DNA of 7,584 nucleotides from an uncultured Collinsella sp. (GTDB lineage Bacteria > Actinomycetota > Coriobacteriia > Coriobacteriales > Coriobacteriaceae): the NCBI GenBank assembly GCA_900549275.1, contig URNU01000060.1:1-7584 (forward strand). The letters are read 5' to 3'. The translations under genes were made by a program, and so were the position numbers. Below, piece after piece: positions 1 through 6,765 of this stretch (its first letter is position 1; every line of letters starts with the position of its first letter). The notes under the pieces are model-generated. The model worked only from the letters and a program-made list of their open reading frames with translations. It did not search any database and was not told where the DNA came from.

Positions 1-1092
1 TACCTCGGTGCCGGCAAGACCACGCTGCTCAACCACATCCTCGCTAACGACGGCGGTATCCGCGCCGCCGTGATCGTCAACGATATCGGCGAGATCAACG
101 TCGACGCCAGCCTTATCGCCGACGGCGGCCTTTCCGAGACCGATGACCTCATCCCGCTCACCAACGGCTGCATCTGCTGCACGCTTTCGGACGACCTTGC
201 CAACCAGCTGCAGGGCATCGCCGATTCGGGCAACTTCGACTACATCATCATCGAGGCCTCGGGCATTTGCGAGCCCATCCCCATCGCCTACACCATCTCG
301 AGCTTCTGCGACGAGGCCAAGGTGGGCGGCGAGCCCAAGCTCGCGCTCGACAACATCGTGGCCGTGGTCGACTGCGCCCGCATGTACGACGAGTTCAACG
401 GCGGTCGCGACCTGCTGGCCGAGGATATCGACGAGGACGACATCGAGAGCCTGCTCATCCAGCAGATCGAGTTCTGCTCCACGTTGATCCTCAACAAGAC
501 CGATACCGTGAGCCCTGAGCAGATCGCCGAGCTCAAGGCTATCGTGCGCAGCCTGCAGAAGGACGCCGTGATCGTCGAGGCCCAAAACGGTGAGGTCCCC
601 ATGGAGGAGCTGCTCGATACTGACCGCTTCGACTTTATGCGCGCCTACAACTCCGCCGCCTGGATCGAGGCCATGGAGCATCCCGAGGAGCACGACGACC
701 CCGAGGTGCTCGAGTATGACATCGAGACCTTTGTGTACTCGCGCCGCAAGCCGTTTGACCTGAAAAAGTTCACCGATTTTGTTGAGCAGGAGTGGCCCGA
801 CGAGGTCATCCGTGTCAAGGGTCCGCTGTGGCAGACCGGCGATCCGGACATGTGCTACATGTTTGAGCAGGCCGGCCACCAGATGCGCCTGATGGAGAAC
901 GGTCTGTTCGTTGACTCCGCGCCCGAGGGCGAGAAGCAGAAGATCATCGACGAGAACCCCGAGATCATGCAGATTTGGGACGACGAGACGGGCGACCGCA
1001 TGACGAGCCTGTGCATCATCGGCCGTCACATGGACAAGGATGCGCTCATCGCTGCCCTCGATGCCTGTCTGACCGACTGGCACCGCGCCTAG
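1..1092 (+). CDS. COG0523/CobW-family GTPase, putative metal chaperone (5' end missing)
   Basis: The frame is open from base 1, so the true start lies outside the window, probably only some 10-15 codons upstream because the first visible residues (YLGAGKTTLLN) are the Walker A motif that sits near the N-terminus in this family. The visible part is 363 residues. It carries the family hallmark CxCC metal-binding motif (GCICCTL, bases 166-186), an SGICEP switch-like segment near 256-276 and the guanine-specificity motif NKTD at 493-504. The C-terminal CobW_C domain, from about base 724, has FVYSRRKPFD, RVKGPLW and a terminal IGRHMDKDALIAALDACL. Family members use GTP hydrolysis to deliver metal ions (zinc, cobalt or others) to target proteins in the cytoplasm; the metal here cannot be read from sequence. 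Acidic stretches in the middle (DEDD, EEHDD) could help bind metal, but that is speculation. A strong hairpin terminator follows the stop. Family assignment is firm; substrate unknown. Confidence 0.93.
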   Translation, partial: YLGAGKTTLLNHILANDGGIRAAVIVNDIGEINVDASLIADGGLSETDDLIPLTNGCICCTLSDDLANQLQGIADSGNFDYIIIEASGICEPIPIAYTISSFCDEAKVGGEPKLALDNIVAVVDCARMYDEFNGGRDLLAEDIDEDDIESLLIQQIEFCSTLILNKTDTVSPEQIAELKAIVRSLQKDAVIVEAQNGEVPMEELLDTDRFDFMRAYNSAAWIEAMEHPEEHDDPEVLEYDIETFVYSRRKPFDLKKFTDFVEQEWPDEVIRVKGPLWQTGDPDMCYMFEQAGHQMRLMENGLFVDSAPEGEKQKIIDENPEIMQIWDDETGDRMTSLCIIGRHMDKDALIAALDACLTDWHRA

Positions 1093-1131
1093 GTTTATCC
1101 AAGCGGGCATTTTCCTGCCTACGTAACCGCC

Positions 1132-1166
1132 AAACCACCACGAAGGTGCCCTTCGTGGTGGTTTTT
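1132..1166 (+). terminator. Rho-independent terminator after the CobW-family gene
   Basis: A perfect 15-bp stem pairs 1132-1146 with 1150-1164 around a 3-nt loop (TGC). The right arm runs into a T-tract at 1162-1166. It lies about 40 bases after the CobW-family stop and only 21 bases before the trmL start, so it also falls in what would be the leader of any transcript reading into trmL. Because the stem is a near-perfect palindrome with A residues at its left foot, it may also work weakly on the other strand. Confidence 0.9.
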
Positions 1167-1177
1167 CGTTCTGAGCC

Positions 1178-1183
1178 AAGGAG
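1178..1183 (+). promoter_or_regulatory. Ribosome binding site of trmL (decides the start)
   Basis: AAGGAG lies 4 nt before ATG 1188. The reading frame stays open upstream through the terminator to about 975, so this site, together with the MFNIVLYAPEIP N-terminus typical of TrmL, fixes the start at 1188. Confidence 0.85.
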
Positions 1184-1187
1184 ATTC

Positions 1188-1787
1188 ATGTTCAATATCG
1201 TGCTGTATGCGCCTGAGATTCCGGCCAATACGGGCAATATCGGCCGTACCTGCGTGGTCACCGGCGCCCACCTGCATCTGGTGGAGCCGCTGGGCTTTTC
1301 GCTCGACGACAAGACGGTACGTCGCGCCGGCCTGGGCTACTGGCAAAACTTGGATGTGACGACCTATGCCGGCTGGGAGGATTTCCTTGCGCGCAACGGC
1401 CTCTCCCCCGCCGATGGCCGCCTGCATCTGCTGACCAAAAAGGCACGCCGCACCTATGCGCAAAGCACCTACCGCGACGGTGACTATTTGGTCTTCGGCA
1501 GCGAGAGCTCGGGCATTCCCGAGGAGCTACTCGCTGCAGCGCCCACGTGCTGCGAGCGCATCCCGATGCTGCGCGATTGCGATTCGCTTGACAACGCCGA
1601 GGCATGGGAAGCCCACGAGGAATCGCTCGGGCATACCGAGGACGACCACGAAGCCATCCTTCGGCAGGATATCTGCGGCAACTTCGTCAATCCGGACGAC
1701 TACCGCATCAGCGCACTCAACCTCTCCAACAGCGCCGCCATCGTCCTCTACGAAGCCCTGCACCAGACAGGCTTTCCGGGAATGTGA
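1188..1787 (+). CDS. trmL: tRNA (cytidine(34)-2'-O)-methyltransferase TrmL (SPOUT family), with insertion
   Basis: Protein of 199 residues. TrmL uses S-adenosylmethionine to 2'-O-methylate the wobble nucleotide (C/U34) of certain leucine tRNAs in the cytoplasm. The SPOUT motifs are clear: motif 1 PEIPANTGNIGRTC (residues 9-22), motif 2 DYLVFGSESSGIPEELL (99-115) and motif 3 ISALNLSNSAAIVLYEA (174-190). The last two form the knotted SAM-binding pocket. It is longer than the ~157-residue E. coli protein because about 43 residues (roughly 131-173; acidic, with EAWEAHEES and TEDDHEAIL) lie between RIPM and LNLSN, inside the knot region. The ATG at 1188 has a good RBS. The last codon and stop (ATG TGA, 1782-1787) lie inside an intergenic palindrome, so the native C-terminus may have been altered by that element. 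No promoter is evident in the 21 bases between the upstream terminator and the start. Confidence 0.95.
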   Translation: MFNIVLYAPEIPANTGNIGRTCVVTGAHLHLVEPLGFSLDDKTVRRAGLGYWQNLDVTTYAGWEDFLARNGLSPADGRLHLLTKKARRTYAQSTYRDGDYLVFGSESSGIPEELLAAAPTCCERIPMLRDCDSLDNAEAWEAHEESLGHTEDDHEAILRQDICGNFVNPDDYRISALNLSNSAAIVLYEALHQTGFPGM

Positions 1788-1813
1788 CAAAAGAACTGTC
1801 CCTTTGTCACATT
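1781..1813. repeat. Intergenic palindrome, copy 1 (supplies trmL stop codon)
   Basis: Left arm 1781-1791 (AATGTGACAAA) pairs perfectly with right arm 1803-1813 (TTTGTCACATT). The inner part is imperfect (A-C mismatches at 1792/1802 and 1794/1800) and is centred on CTG at 1796-1798. The trmL stop TGA (1785-1787) is part of the left arm. There is no T-tract after the right arm, so it is not a classic Rho-independent terminator, although it is the only hairpin after trmL. Related copies are at 3037-3071 and 6766-6796; copy 3 differs from this one at a single position over 31 bases. Confidence 0.9.
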
Positions 1814-1850
1814 CAAGCGCCACGTCGATGACACACACGCCTGATTGATG

Positions 1851-1926
1851 CTCTAAATAACGAACCATCACTTTTAATCATAATTAACTAAAATAAAATG
1901 AAGTTAAACGAAGGTGTGAAAGGAGG
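1851..1926 (+). promoter_or_regulatory. AT-rich leader and likely promoter/operator region of ATPase 1, with RBS
   Basis: The stretch before ATPase 1 is strikingly AT-rich for this window, especially 1871-1899. Two overlapping -10-like hexamers TAAAAT occur at 1889-1894 and 1894-1899; no convincing -35 sits at the right distance. A small dyad, TTAAT-CATA-ATTAA, occupies 1874-1887 and could be an operator. An excellent Shine-Dalgarno AGGAGG at 1921-1926 is 5 nt before GTG 1932 and fixes that non-ATG start. The promoter elements are tentative; the RBS is firm. Confidence 0.55.
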
Positions 1927-1931
1927 GCTTT

Positions 1932-3032
1932 GTGGAATATCTCGAGAACCCGTTTACCCCCAGTTTTGGTGAGGTTCCTGCCCATCTCGCTGGCAGACAA
2001 CAGATTATTCGGGATTTGGACCGTGCCTTCTTGAGCCAGCGCAGGCGCCCAGAATTGACCTCGATCTTCTCAGGCGCGCGTGGAACCGGTAAAACTGCTC
2101 TCATGTCATCGCTTGCGACAAGGGCGGAATCCCACGGCTGGATAGCCGTAAAGACGACCGCGCTCCCGGGAATGCTTGAGGAAATCGAGTTCGGGGCGAA
2201 ACGTGCTGCCGGCCATCTTATCGACCCGTCCAACCACTTCGAAGTCACCGGTCTCGGAATTGCACCGCTCGGCAGCATCGAGGTCAATCGCGTTCACGAT
2301 GCCTCAACCTGGCGTTATCGCATGAGCGACATCATCGACCAGCTCAACGAGGCGGGCACCGGTCTGCTCGTCACGGTTGACGAGGTGGACCCGACACTCG
2401 ACGAGATGATTCAGCTCGCAGCGACGTATCAGCACTTTGTGACCGATGGGAAACGCGTCGCGCTGCTCATGGCGGGACTTCCCAACAACGTCTCGACGTT
2501 GCTGAACCACAAGACGGTCTCGTTCCTTCGCCGCGCCCAACAATATCATCTGGGTCGCATTGCCGACTATGACGTACGCGAGGCCTTAATTCGCACGATC
2601 CAGGAAAACGATCGCCTGGCAGATGCTGAAGGAATCGATAGAGCCGTTCGCTCGATCTCTGGTTTTCCCTTCCTATTGCAACTCGTAGGCTACCGTGCCT
2701 GGGATCTCACAAGCGATTCGAAGGAAATCTCGTCACGCGACTTTGACCTGGGAATCAAAATCGCGCGCGACGAGATGGACGACCGAATCCTCGCGGCAAC
2801 CTATCGGGAACTCACTGCAGAGGACAAGCGATTCCTCATCGCCATGCTTGACGATGAGGAAGAATCCACCACCGCTGACCTTGTCGAGCGCCTTAAGCGT
2901 TCGCCGCAGCAGGTCTCCCGCTACCGACGCCGCATGATAGATGCCGGCATCATCGGGGAACGAGGACGAGGGCTCGTCGCATTTGAATTACCATTCTTCC
3001 GCGACTATCTCGCGGCTCAATGCGTGAAATAG
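1932..3032 (+). CDS. P-loop AAA+/STAND-like ATPase with C-terminal winged helix (ATPase 1)
   Basis: Protein of 366 residues with a GTG start set by a strong RBS. An N-terminal NPF...LAGR segment (6-22) resembles the GR-box entry to Orc1/Cdc6-like and AAA_16 ATPases. Walker A is GARGTGKT (48-55), Walker B LLVTVDEVD (145-153), a sensor-1-like strand LLMAGLPNN (178-186), and a basic FLRRAQQ (199-204) is a candidate arginine finger. Residues about 292-356 form a winged-helix-like domain (STTADLVERLKRSPQQVSRYRRRMIDAGII), likely for DNA binding. No signal peptide, membrane segment or nuclease motif is seen. The protein therefore looks like a cytoplasmic ATP-dependent DNA-binding switch; its biological role is unknown. 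It is a diverged paralogue of the ATPase at 5579-6697 (shared AGLP, FLRRAQQ, QLVGY). Codons such as ATA, AGA, CGA and GGA are more frequent than in the CobW-family gene, hinting at acquisition by transfer. The gene stands alone, convergent with uvrA2, with palindromes on both sides. Confidence 0.85.
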   Translation: MEYLENPFTPSFGEVPAHLAGRQQIIRDLDRAFLSQRRRPELTSIFSGARGTGKTALMSSLATRAESHGWIAVKTTALPGMLEEIEFGAKRAAGHLIDPSNHFEVTGLGIAPLGSIEVNRVHDASTWRYRMSDIIDQLNEAGTGLLVTVDEVDPTLDEMIQLAATYQHFVTDGKRVALLMAGLPNNVSTLLNHKTVSFLRRAQQYHLGRIADYDVREALIRTIQENDRLADAEGIDRAVRSISGFPFLLQLVGYRAWDLTSDSKEISSRDFDLGIKIARDEMDDRILAATYRELTAEDKRFLIAMLDDEEESTTADLVERLKRSPQQVSRYRRRMIDAGIIGERGRGLVAFELPFFRDYLAAQCVK

Positions 3033-3036
3033 GCAT

Positions 3037-3071
3037 CAATGAGGCAAAGGGGCTGTCCCTTTGCCTCATTG
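3037..3071. repeat. Intergenic palindrome, copy 2 (between convergent ATPase 1 and uvrA2)
   Basis: Fifteen Watson-Crick pairs plus one G-T pair join 3037-3052 with 3056-3071 around loop CTG (3053-3055). The core AAAGG..CTGTCCCTTTG matches copies 1 and 3, but the outer arm is CAATGAGGC/GCCTCATTG instead of ATGTGAC/GTCACAT, with both sides changed so that pairing is kept. It sits 4 nt after the ATPase 1 stop and 1 nt after the uvrA2 stop, so it lies at the 3' end of both genes. It may act as a bidirectional transcript-end hairpin, although neither side has a long T-tract. Confidence 0.9.
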
Positions 3072-3072
3072 T

Positions 3073-5586
3073 CTATAGGTAGCGGCCGGTGATGCTCTTG
3101 GAGCAGGCCGCGATGTCGCGCGGCGTGCCGGCGCAGACGATTTGCCCGCCGGCGTCGCCACCGCCTGGGCCCATGTCGATCACGTAATCGGCGTTACGGA
3201 TAAGGTCGAGGTCGTGCTCGATCACGATAACCGTGGCGCCCTTGGCAACGAGGCCGTCGAACACGTTCAACAGCACCTGAACATCGAGCGGATGCAGGCC
3301 GATCGTGGGCTCGTCGAACACGAATACGGCGTCATCCTGCACGCGGCCCATCTCGCTCGCAAGCTTAAGACGCTGAGCCTCGCCGCCCGAGAGCGCCGGT
3401 GTGGGCTCGCCAAGTGTGAGATAACCCAAGCCCAGGTCGTGCAAGGTCTGCAAGCGCGTCTGAACCTTCTTGAGTCCCACCGTGGCGTCGAGCGCCTCAT
3501 CCACACTCATGTCCATGAGCTGCGGCAGCGTAAGCAGACTCCCGTCCTTGCCCTCGCGATGGATATGCGAGGCGGCCTCGGCGTAGCGCGAACCACGGCA
3601 TGCCGGGCAGACGATCTCGACGTCGGGCAAAAACTGCACGTCGAGCGAAATCGAGCCCGTTCCATCGCACGTAGGGCAGCGCAAGGCGCCGGTGTTGTAG
3701 CTAAAGGCGCCCGCCTTGTAGCCGGCTGCCTTGGCTTCGGGCGTACGGGCGAAGGCGCGGCGCAGCTCATCATGGATGTCAGCATAGGTCGCTACCGTCG
3801 AGCGCACGTTGGCACCGATGGGCGTGGCGTCAATCAGGTTGGCACGCGCAATGCCCTCGGCATCGACCCAACGCACGTGCCCCGGCAGACGCTCGCCAGC
3901 TGCCTGCGCCTTAAGCGCCGGGATGAGCGTCTCGAGCACGAGCGTCGTCTTACCCGAACCCGAAACGCCCGTCACCGCGACCAAGCGACCGCGCGGGATA
4001 TCGACTTCGAGTGGCTTGACGGTATGGATGGTATCGGTCGCCATACGGATATGGCCCTGGTCGAACATTTCGTCGTCAGCCACCTGCGGACGCAAGCGCT
4101 TGGGCTCTGCACGCAAAAACGGAGCGATGCGGCTGCCCCGCGATTGCTCGACCTCGTCTACCGTACCTGCAGCGATCACGTTACCGCCGCCTGCTCCGGC
4201 AACGGGGCCCATCTCGACCAGGTAGTCGGCTTCCGCCAGTACGCGCGTATCGTGGTCGACAACAACCACCGTGTTGCCGTCGTCCACCAGATCGCGCATC
4301 ACGCCCGCCAAGCCGTCGACATTGGCAGGATGCAAGCCAATCGAGGGCTCGTCCAGCACATAAAGCACACCCGTCGATCGGTTGCGCACCACGCGAGCAA
4401 GCTGAACGCGCTGGCGCTCACCCGTGGAGAGCGTGGCACCGGCGCGATCGAGTGAAAGGTAATCGAGGCCCAGATCGACCAGGCGGCGGGCCGCACCCAA
4501 AAATGAATCGCAGATATCCGTTGCCATGGGCCGCATCTCGGGCGGCAAGGATACGGGCACCCCGCGCACCCACTCAATCGCCTCACCCAGCGTCATGGCC
4601 GCCGCTTGCGCCAGATTGATACCGCGCACCTGGGGCTGGCGCGCAGCCTCGGAGAGACGCGTGCCGCCGCAATCGCGGCATGCTCCCTCGCGCAAAAAGC
4701 GCGCAACGCGTTTTAAGCCCTTATCGTCCTTGACCTTGGCGAGCGCATTCTCGACGGTATAGACGGCGTTGTAATAGGTGAAGTCGAGCGGCGTGGCACC
4801 CTCACCGTTTTTGGGAACGTAGAGAATGTGCTTCTTAACCGCCGGACCATGAAACACGATGTCGCGCTCTTGAGGCGTAAGCTGGTTAAACGGCACGTCG
4901 GTGCGTACGCCCATCTCGCCTGCCACCTGCTTCATCAGATCCCACATAAGCGTGCCCCAGGGAAGCACCGCGCCTTCGTTGATGGTCTTTGACTCGTCGG
5001 GCACCAGGCTCGCCTCGTCCACCTCGCGCATGACACCGGTGCCGCCACAGGTGGGGCATGCACCGCCGCTGTTAAAGGCAAGGTCCTCGGCGCTCGGAGC
5101 GTAGAACTCGCGGCCGCATGCGGAGCACGTGAGCGACAGGCCAGCCGCTACGTTAAGGCTCGGCTCCACGCGCGCCCCGCAGTGCGGGCACACGTGATGG
5201 GCACAGCGGCTAAAGAGCAGGCGCAGGCTATTGTTGAGCTCGGTCATGGTGCCAAAGGTAGAACGCACGCCCGGCACGCTGGGGCGCTGATGCAATGCGA
5301 GCGCCGCCGGCACGTGCAACACCTCGTCCACCTGGGCGTGTTCGGCCTGCGTTAGGCGACGTCGAGTATAGGTGCTGAGTGCTTCCAAGTAGCGACGCGA
5401 GCCCTCGGCATAAAGAACCCCCAGCGCCAGCGAACTCTTGCCCGAACCCGACACGCCGGCAATACCCACGAGCTTTCCCAGCGGGATATCAATATCGATG
5501 TCCTTAAGGTTATGGACACGCGCGCCACGCACCTCGATAGCCTGCGGGCTCATCTTCTGTTCCGTCACCTTTATCACCCTACTCAT
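3073..5586 (-). CDS. uvrA2: UvrA-family ABC ATPase lacking the UvrB-binding domain (UvrA2/DrrC type)
   Basis: Protein of 837 residues; canonical UvrA is about 940. It has two ABC ATPase halves. The first has Walker A GVSGSGKSS (44-52), signature LSTGERQR (386-393, with T in place of the usual second G), Walker B YVLDEPSIGLHP (409-420) and H-loop VVDHD. The second has Walker A GVSGSGKTT (540-548), signature LSGGEAQR (732-739), Walker B FVFDEPTIGLHP and VIEHD. Two zinc fingers of pattern C-x2-C-x19-C-x2-C lie at C154/C157/C177/C180 and C637/C640/C660/C663; pairs C133/C136 and C303/C306 suggest a third zinc site. Only 17 residues separate C136 from C154, where canonical UvrA carries the ~115-residue UvrB-interaction domain. 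It therefore probably binds DNA but does not load UvrB; relatives include Deinococcus UvrA2 and the daunorubicin-resistance protein DrrC. ATG 5586 overlaps the end of ATPase 2 by 8 nt, suggesting translational coupling; Met12 is an alternative start. The symbol denotes the class, not proven orthology. Confidence 0.9.
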   Translation of the reverse strand: MSRVIKVTEQKMSPQAIEVRGARVHNLKDIDIDIPLGKLVGIAGVSGSGKSSLALGVLYAEGSRRYLEALSTYTRRRLTQAEHAQVDEVLHVPAALALHQRPSVPGVRSTFGTMTELNNSLRLLFSRCAHHVCPHCGARVEPSLNVAAGLSLTCSACGREFYAPSAEDLAFNSGGACPTCGGTGVMREVDEASLVPDESKTINEGAVLPWGTLMWDLMKQVAGEMGVRTDVPFNQLTPQERDIVFHGPAVKKHILYVPKNGEGATPLDFTYYNAVYTVENALAKVKDDKGLKRVARFLREGACRDCGGTRLSEAARQPQVRGINLAQAAAMTLGEAIEWVRGVPVSLPPEMRPMATDICDSFLGAARRLVDLGLDYLSLDRAGATLSTGERQRVQLARVVRNRSTGVLYVLDEPSIGLHPANVDGLAGVMRDLVDDGNTVVVVDHDTRVLAEADYLVEMGPVAGAGGGNVIAAGTVDEVEQSRGSRIAPFLRAEPKRLRPQVADDEMFDQGHIRMATDTIHTVKPLEVDIPRGRLVAVTGVSGSGKTTLVLETLIPALKAQAAGERLPGHVRWVDAEGIARANLIDATPIGANVRSTVATYADIHDELRRAFARTPEAKAAGYKAGAFSYNTGALRCPTCDGTGSISLDVQFLPDVEIVCPACRGSRYAEAASHIHREGKDGSLLTLPQLMDMSVDEALDATVGLKKVQTRLQTLHDLGLGYLTLGEPTPALSGGEAQRLKLASEMGRVQDDAVFVFDEPTIGLHPLDVQVLLNVFDGLVAKGATVIVIEHDLDLIRNADYVIDMGPGGGDAGGQIVCAGTPRDIAACSKSITGRYL

Positions 5587-6697
5587 GCCATAAAATGCGG
5601 TCGCGGATATACTCGCCCAGTATGGGCACGGTAAACCGGACGAGGCCGTATCCAGCAGCCTCGATGACGTGCTCGCGAATCAGGCTTACGCGATATTTAC
5701 TCGCCCAGCTCTGGGTGCGATCGCAGCGCTCAATGATATCCGCCATGCGAGTCGGTTTGCCCTCGTCAACCGCCATGGCCTCGATAAAAAGGCGCTGTGG
5801 ACTGCGCAGCCCGTAATACAGAGGCGCGTCAACCGCTTCGTAGAACTCGGAGACGGCATCCGCATGCCCATCCTCGACATCGTGCCTTTCGATGACCTGC
5901 GAGCCACGCCGGACAGCAGAGCGCCACATGTAATATCCCACCAGCTGAACCATATAGGGATGCCCCATGCTCTTGTGTGCCGCAAGGTCCGCTGTCTCCG
6001 CGTCAACATAAAGACCAGCGTCTTTGACCGTCTGGATATACGAATCGCGCACCTTGGGCAAAGATATCGCCCCCAGCGTACGCTGCTGGGCACGCCGCAA
6101 AAACGTCACGCTCGGCTCTTCGAGCAGATCGTCAACCATACTGGGTAAGCCGGCAAAAACAAGCGCAAGGCCGCGCTGGTCGCTATCGGACAAGCCCGTG
6201 GCATCCTGGTCTCCGAGCACCTGCTGATAGAGAACGGCAAGAGCCGCCAGTTCCTCGATAGATGCAGATTGCGCCTCGTCAATCGCAAACAGTATGCCCT
6301 TGCCTGGGCCGAGCTTCTTGAGGCGTTCGTTGACCAGCCCTCGCAACGTCTCGCCCTTTGCTCGCGCCGCCTCGACCGACATCCGGCCAAACAACGGACC
6401 GAATTCCATTGACGTCACAACGGGCCTATTCGAGCGAAGCGCGTCGGCCAAGCGGTCGCATAAGCCAAGCGAAGCGGAATCGGAGACAACCGCCCATCCG
6501 CGCTCACTAGCCAAACGCTGTAGCTCCCGCAAGAGAACTGTTTTGCCACAGCCGCGGTTTCCCGTAATGAGCATGAGCCTACCTGGCGCTCCGGCTCCGT
6601 TATCGAGCCCTTCCTCGAAATCTTCGATGACCGACTCGCGACCAATGAGTATCGGAGGCCGCTTACCAGCCGTGGGCTTAAAGGGATTTGGATTCAT
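5579..6697 (-). CDS. P-loop AAA+/STAND-like ATPase with C-terminal winged helix (ATPase 2)
   Basis: Protein of 372 residues starting at ATG 6697, with AGGAGG 5 nt upstream (6703-6708). The N-terminal NPFKP...LIGRE segment (4-21) matches ATPase 1. Walker A is GNRGCGKT (46-53), Walker B ILFAIDEAQ (135-143), sensor-1-like LVFAGLPS (179-186), and FLRRAQQ (199-205) is a candidate arginine finger; HPYMVQLVGYYMW (246-258) follows. The C-terminal ~75 residues (SPQRLFIEAMAVDEG ... WASKYRVSLIREHVIEAAGYGLVRF) look like a winged helix. Compared with ATPase 1 it has an insert near 163-175 (DQDATGLSDSDQR) and a different segment after Walker A. It is the first gene of a two-gene unit: its TAG lies beyond the uvrA2 ATG, an 8-nt overlap. 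It may therefore control or assist UvrA2 on DNA, which is inferred from gene order alone. No nuclease, protease or membrane segment is seen. Function otherwise unknown. Confidence 0.85.
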   Translation of the reverse strand: MNPNPFKPTAGKRPPILIGRESVIEDFEEGLDNGAGAPGRLMLITGNRGCGKTVLLRELQRLASERGWAVVSDSASLGLCDRLADALRSNRPVVTSMEFGPLFGRMSVEAARAKGETLRGLVNERLKKLGPGKGILFAIDEAQSASIEELAALAVLYQQVLGDQDATGLSDSDQRGLALVFAGLPSMVDDLLEEPSVTFLRRAQQRTLGAISLPKVRDSYIQTVKDAGLYVDAETADLAAHKSMGHPYMVQLVGYYMWRSAVRRGSQVIERHDVEDGHADAVSEFYEAVDAPLYYGLRSPQRLFIEAMAVDEGKPTRMADIIERCDRTQSWASKYRVSLIREHVIEAAGYGLVRFTVPILGEYIRDRILWHE

Positions 6698-6702
6698 GTC
6701 GG

Positions 6703-6708
6703 CCTCCT
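6703..6708 (-). promoter_or_regulatory. Ribosome binding site of ATPase 2
   Basis: AGGAGG on the minus strand, 5 nt before ATG 6697. It is a near-consensus site and supports this start. No comparable site precedes uvrA2, in line with coupled translation of that second gene. Confidence 0.85.
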
Positions 6709-6730
6709 CGGATTGGCAAACCCTGGTAAT

Positions 6731-6762
6731 AGTTATACCAACTTGTACCGAGTTATACCAAC
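6731..6762 (-). promoter_or_regulatory. Direct repeat and likely promoter/operator upstream of ATPase 2-uvrA2
   Basis: Two identical 12-base repeats, GTTGGTATAACT on the minus strand, lie at 6751-6762 and 6731-6742, with starts 20 bp apart, about two helical turns. TTGGTA in the outer copy (6756-6761) and TATAAC in the inner copy (6732-6737) have 18-bp spacing, which fits a -35/-10 pair. If so, a repressor or activator binding the repeats would cover the promoter. The repeats are visible directly; the promoter reading is inference. Confidence 0.55.
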
Positions 6763-6765
6763 AGG

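Noticed and set aside
1101..1121. Weak hairpin GGGCA...TGCCT before the terminator
   Set aside because: Only about five pairs including a G-T; not distinguishable from chance.
975..1187. In-frame upstream extension of trmL to about 975
   Set aside because: It would overlap the CobW-family gene and pass through the terminator hairpin. The TrmL N-terminus and RBS place the start at 1188.
3142..4455. Long open frame of 437 codons on the + strand, antisense to uvrA2
   Set aside because: The opposite strand encodes all UvrA motifs in order. This translation shows no recognisable domain and is an expected shadow in GC-rich DNA.
3073..5586. Canonical nucleotide-excision-repair UvrA
   Set aside because: The UvrB-interaction domain is missing, with only 17 residues between C136 and C154. 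The protein belongs to the short UvrA2/DrrC type.
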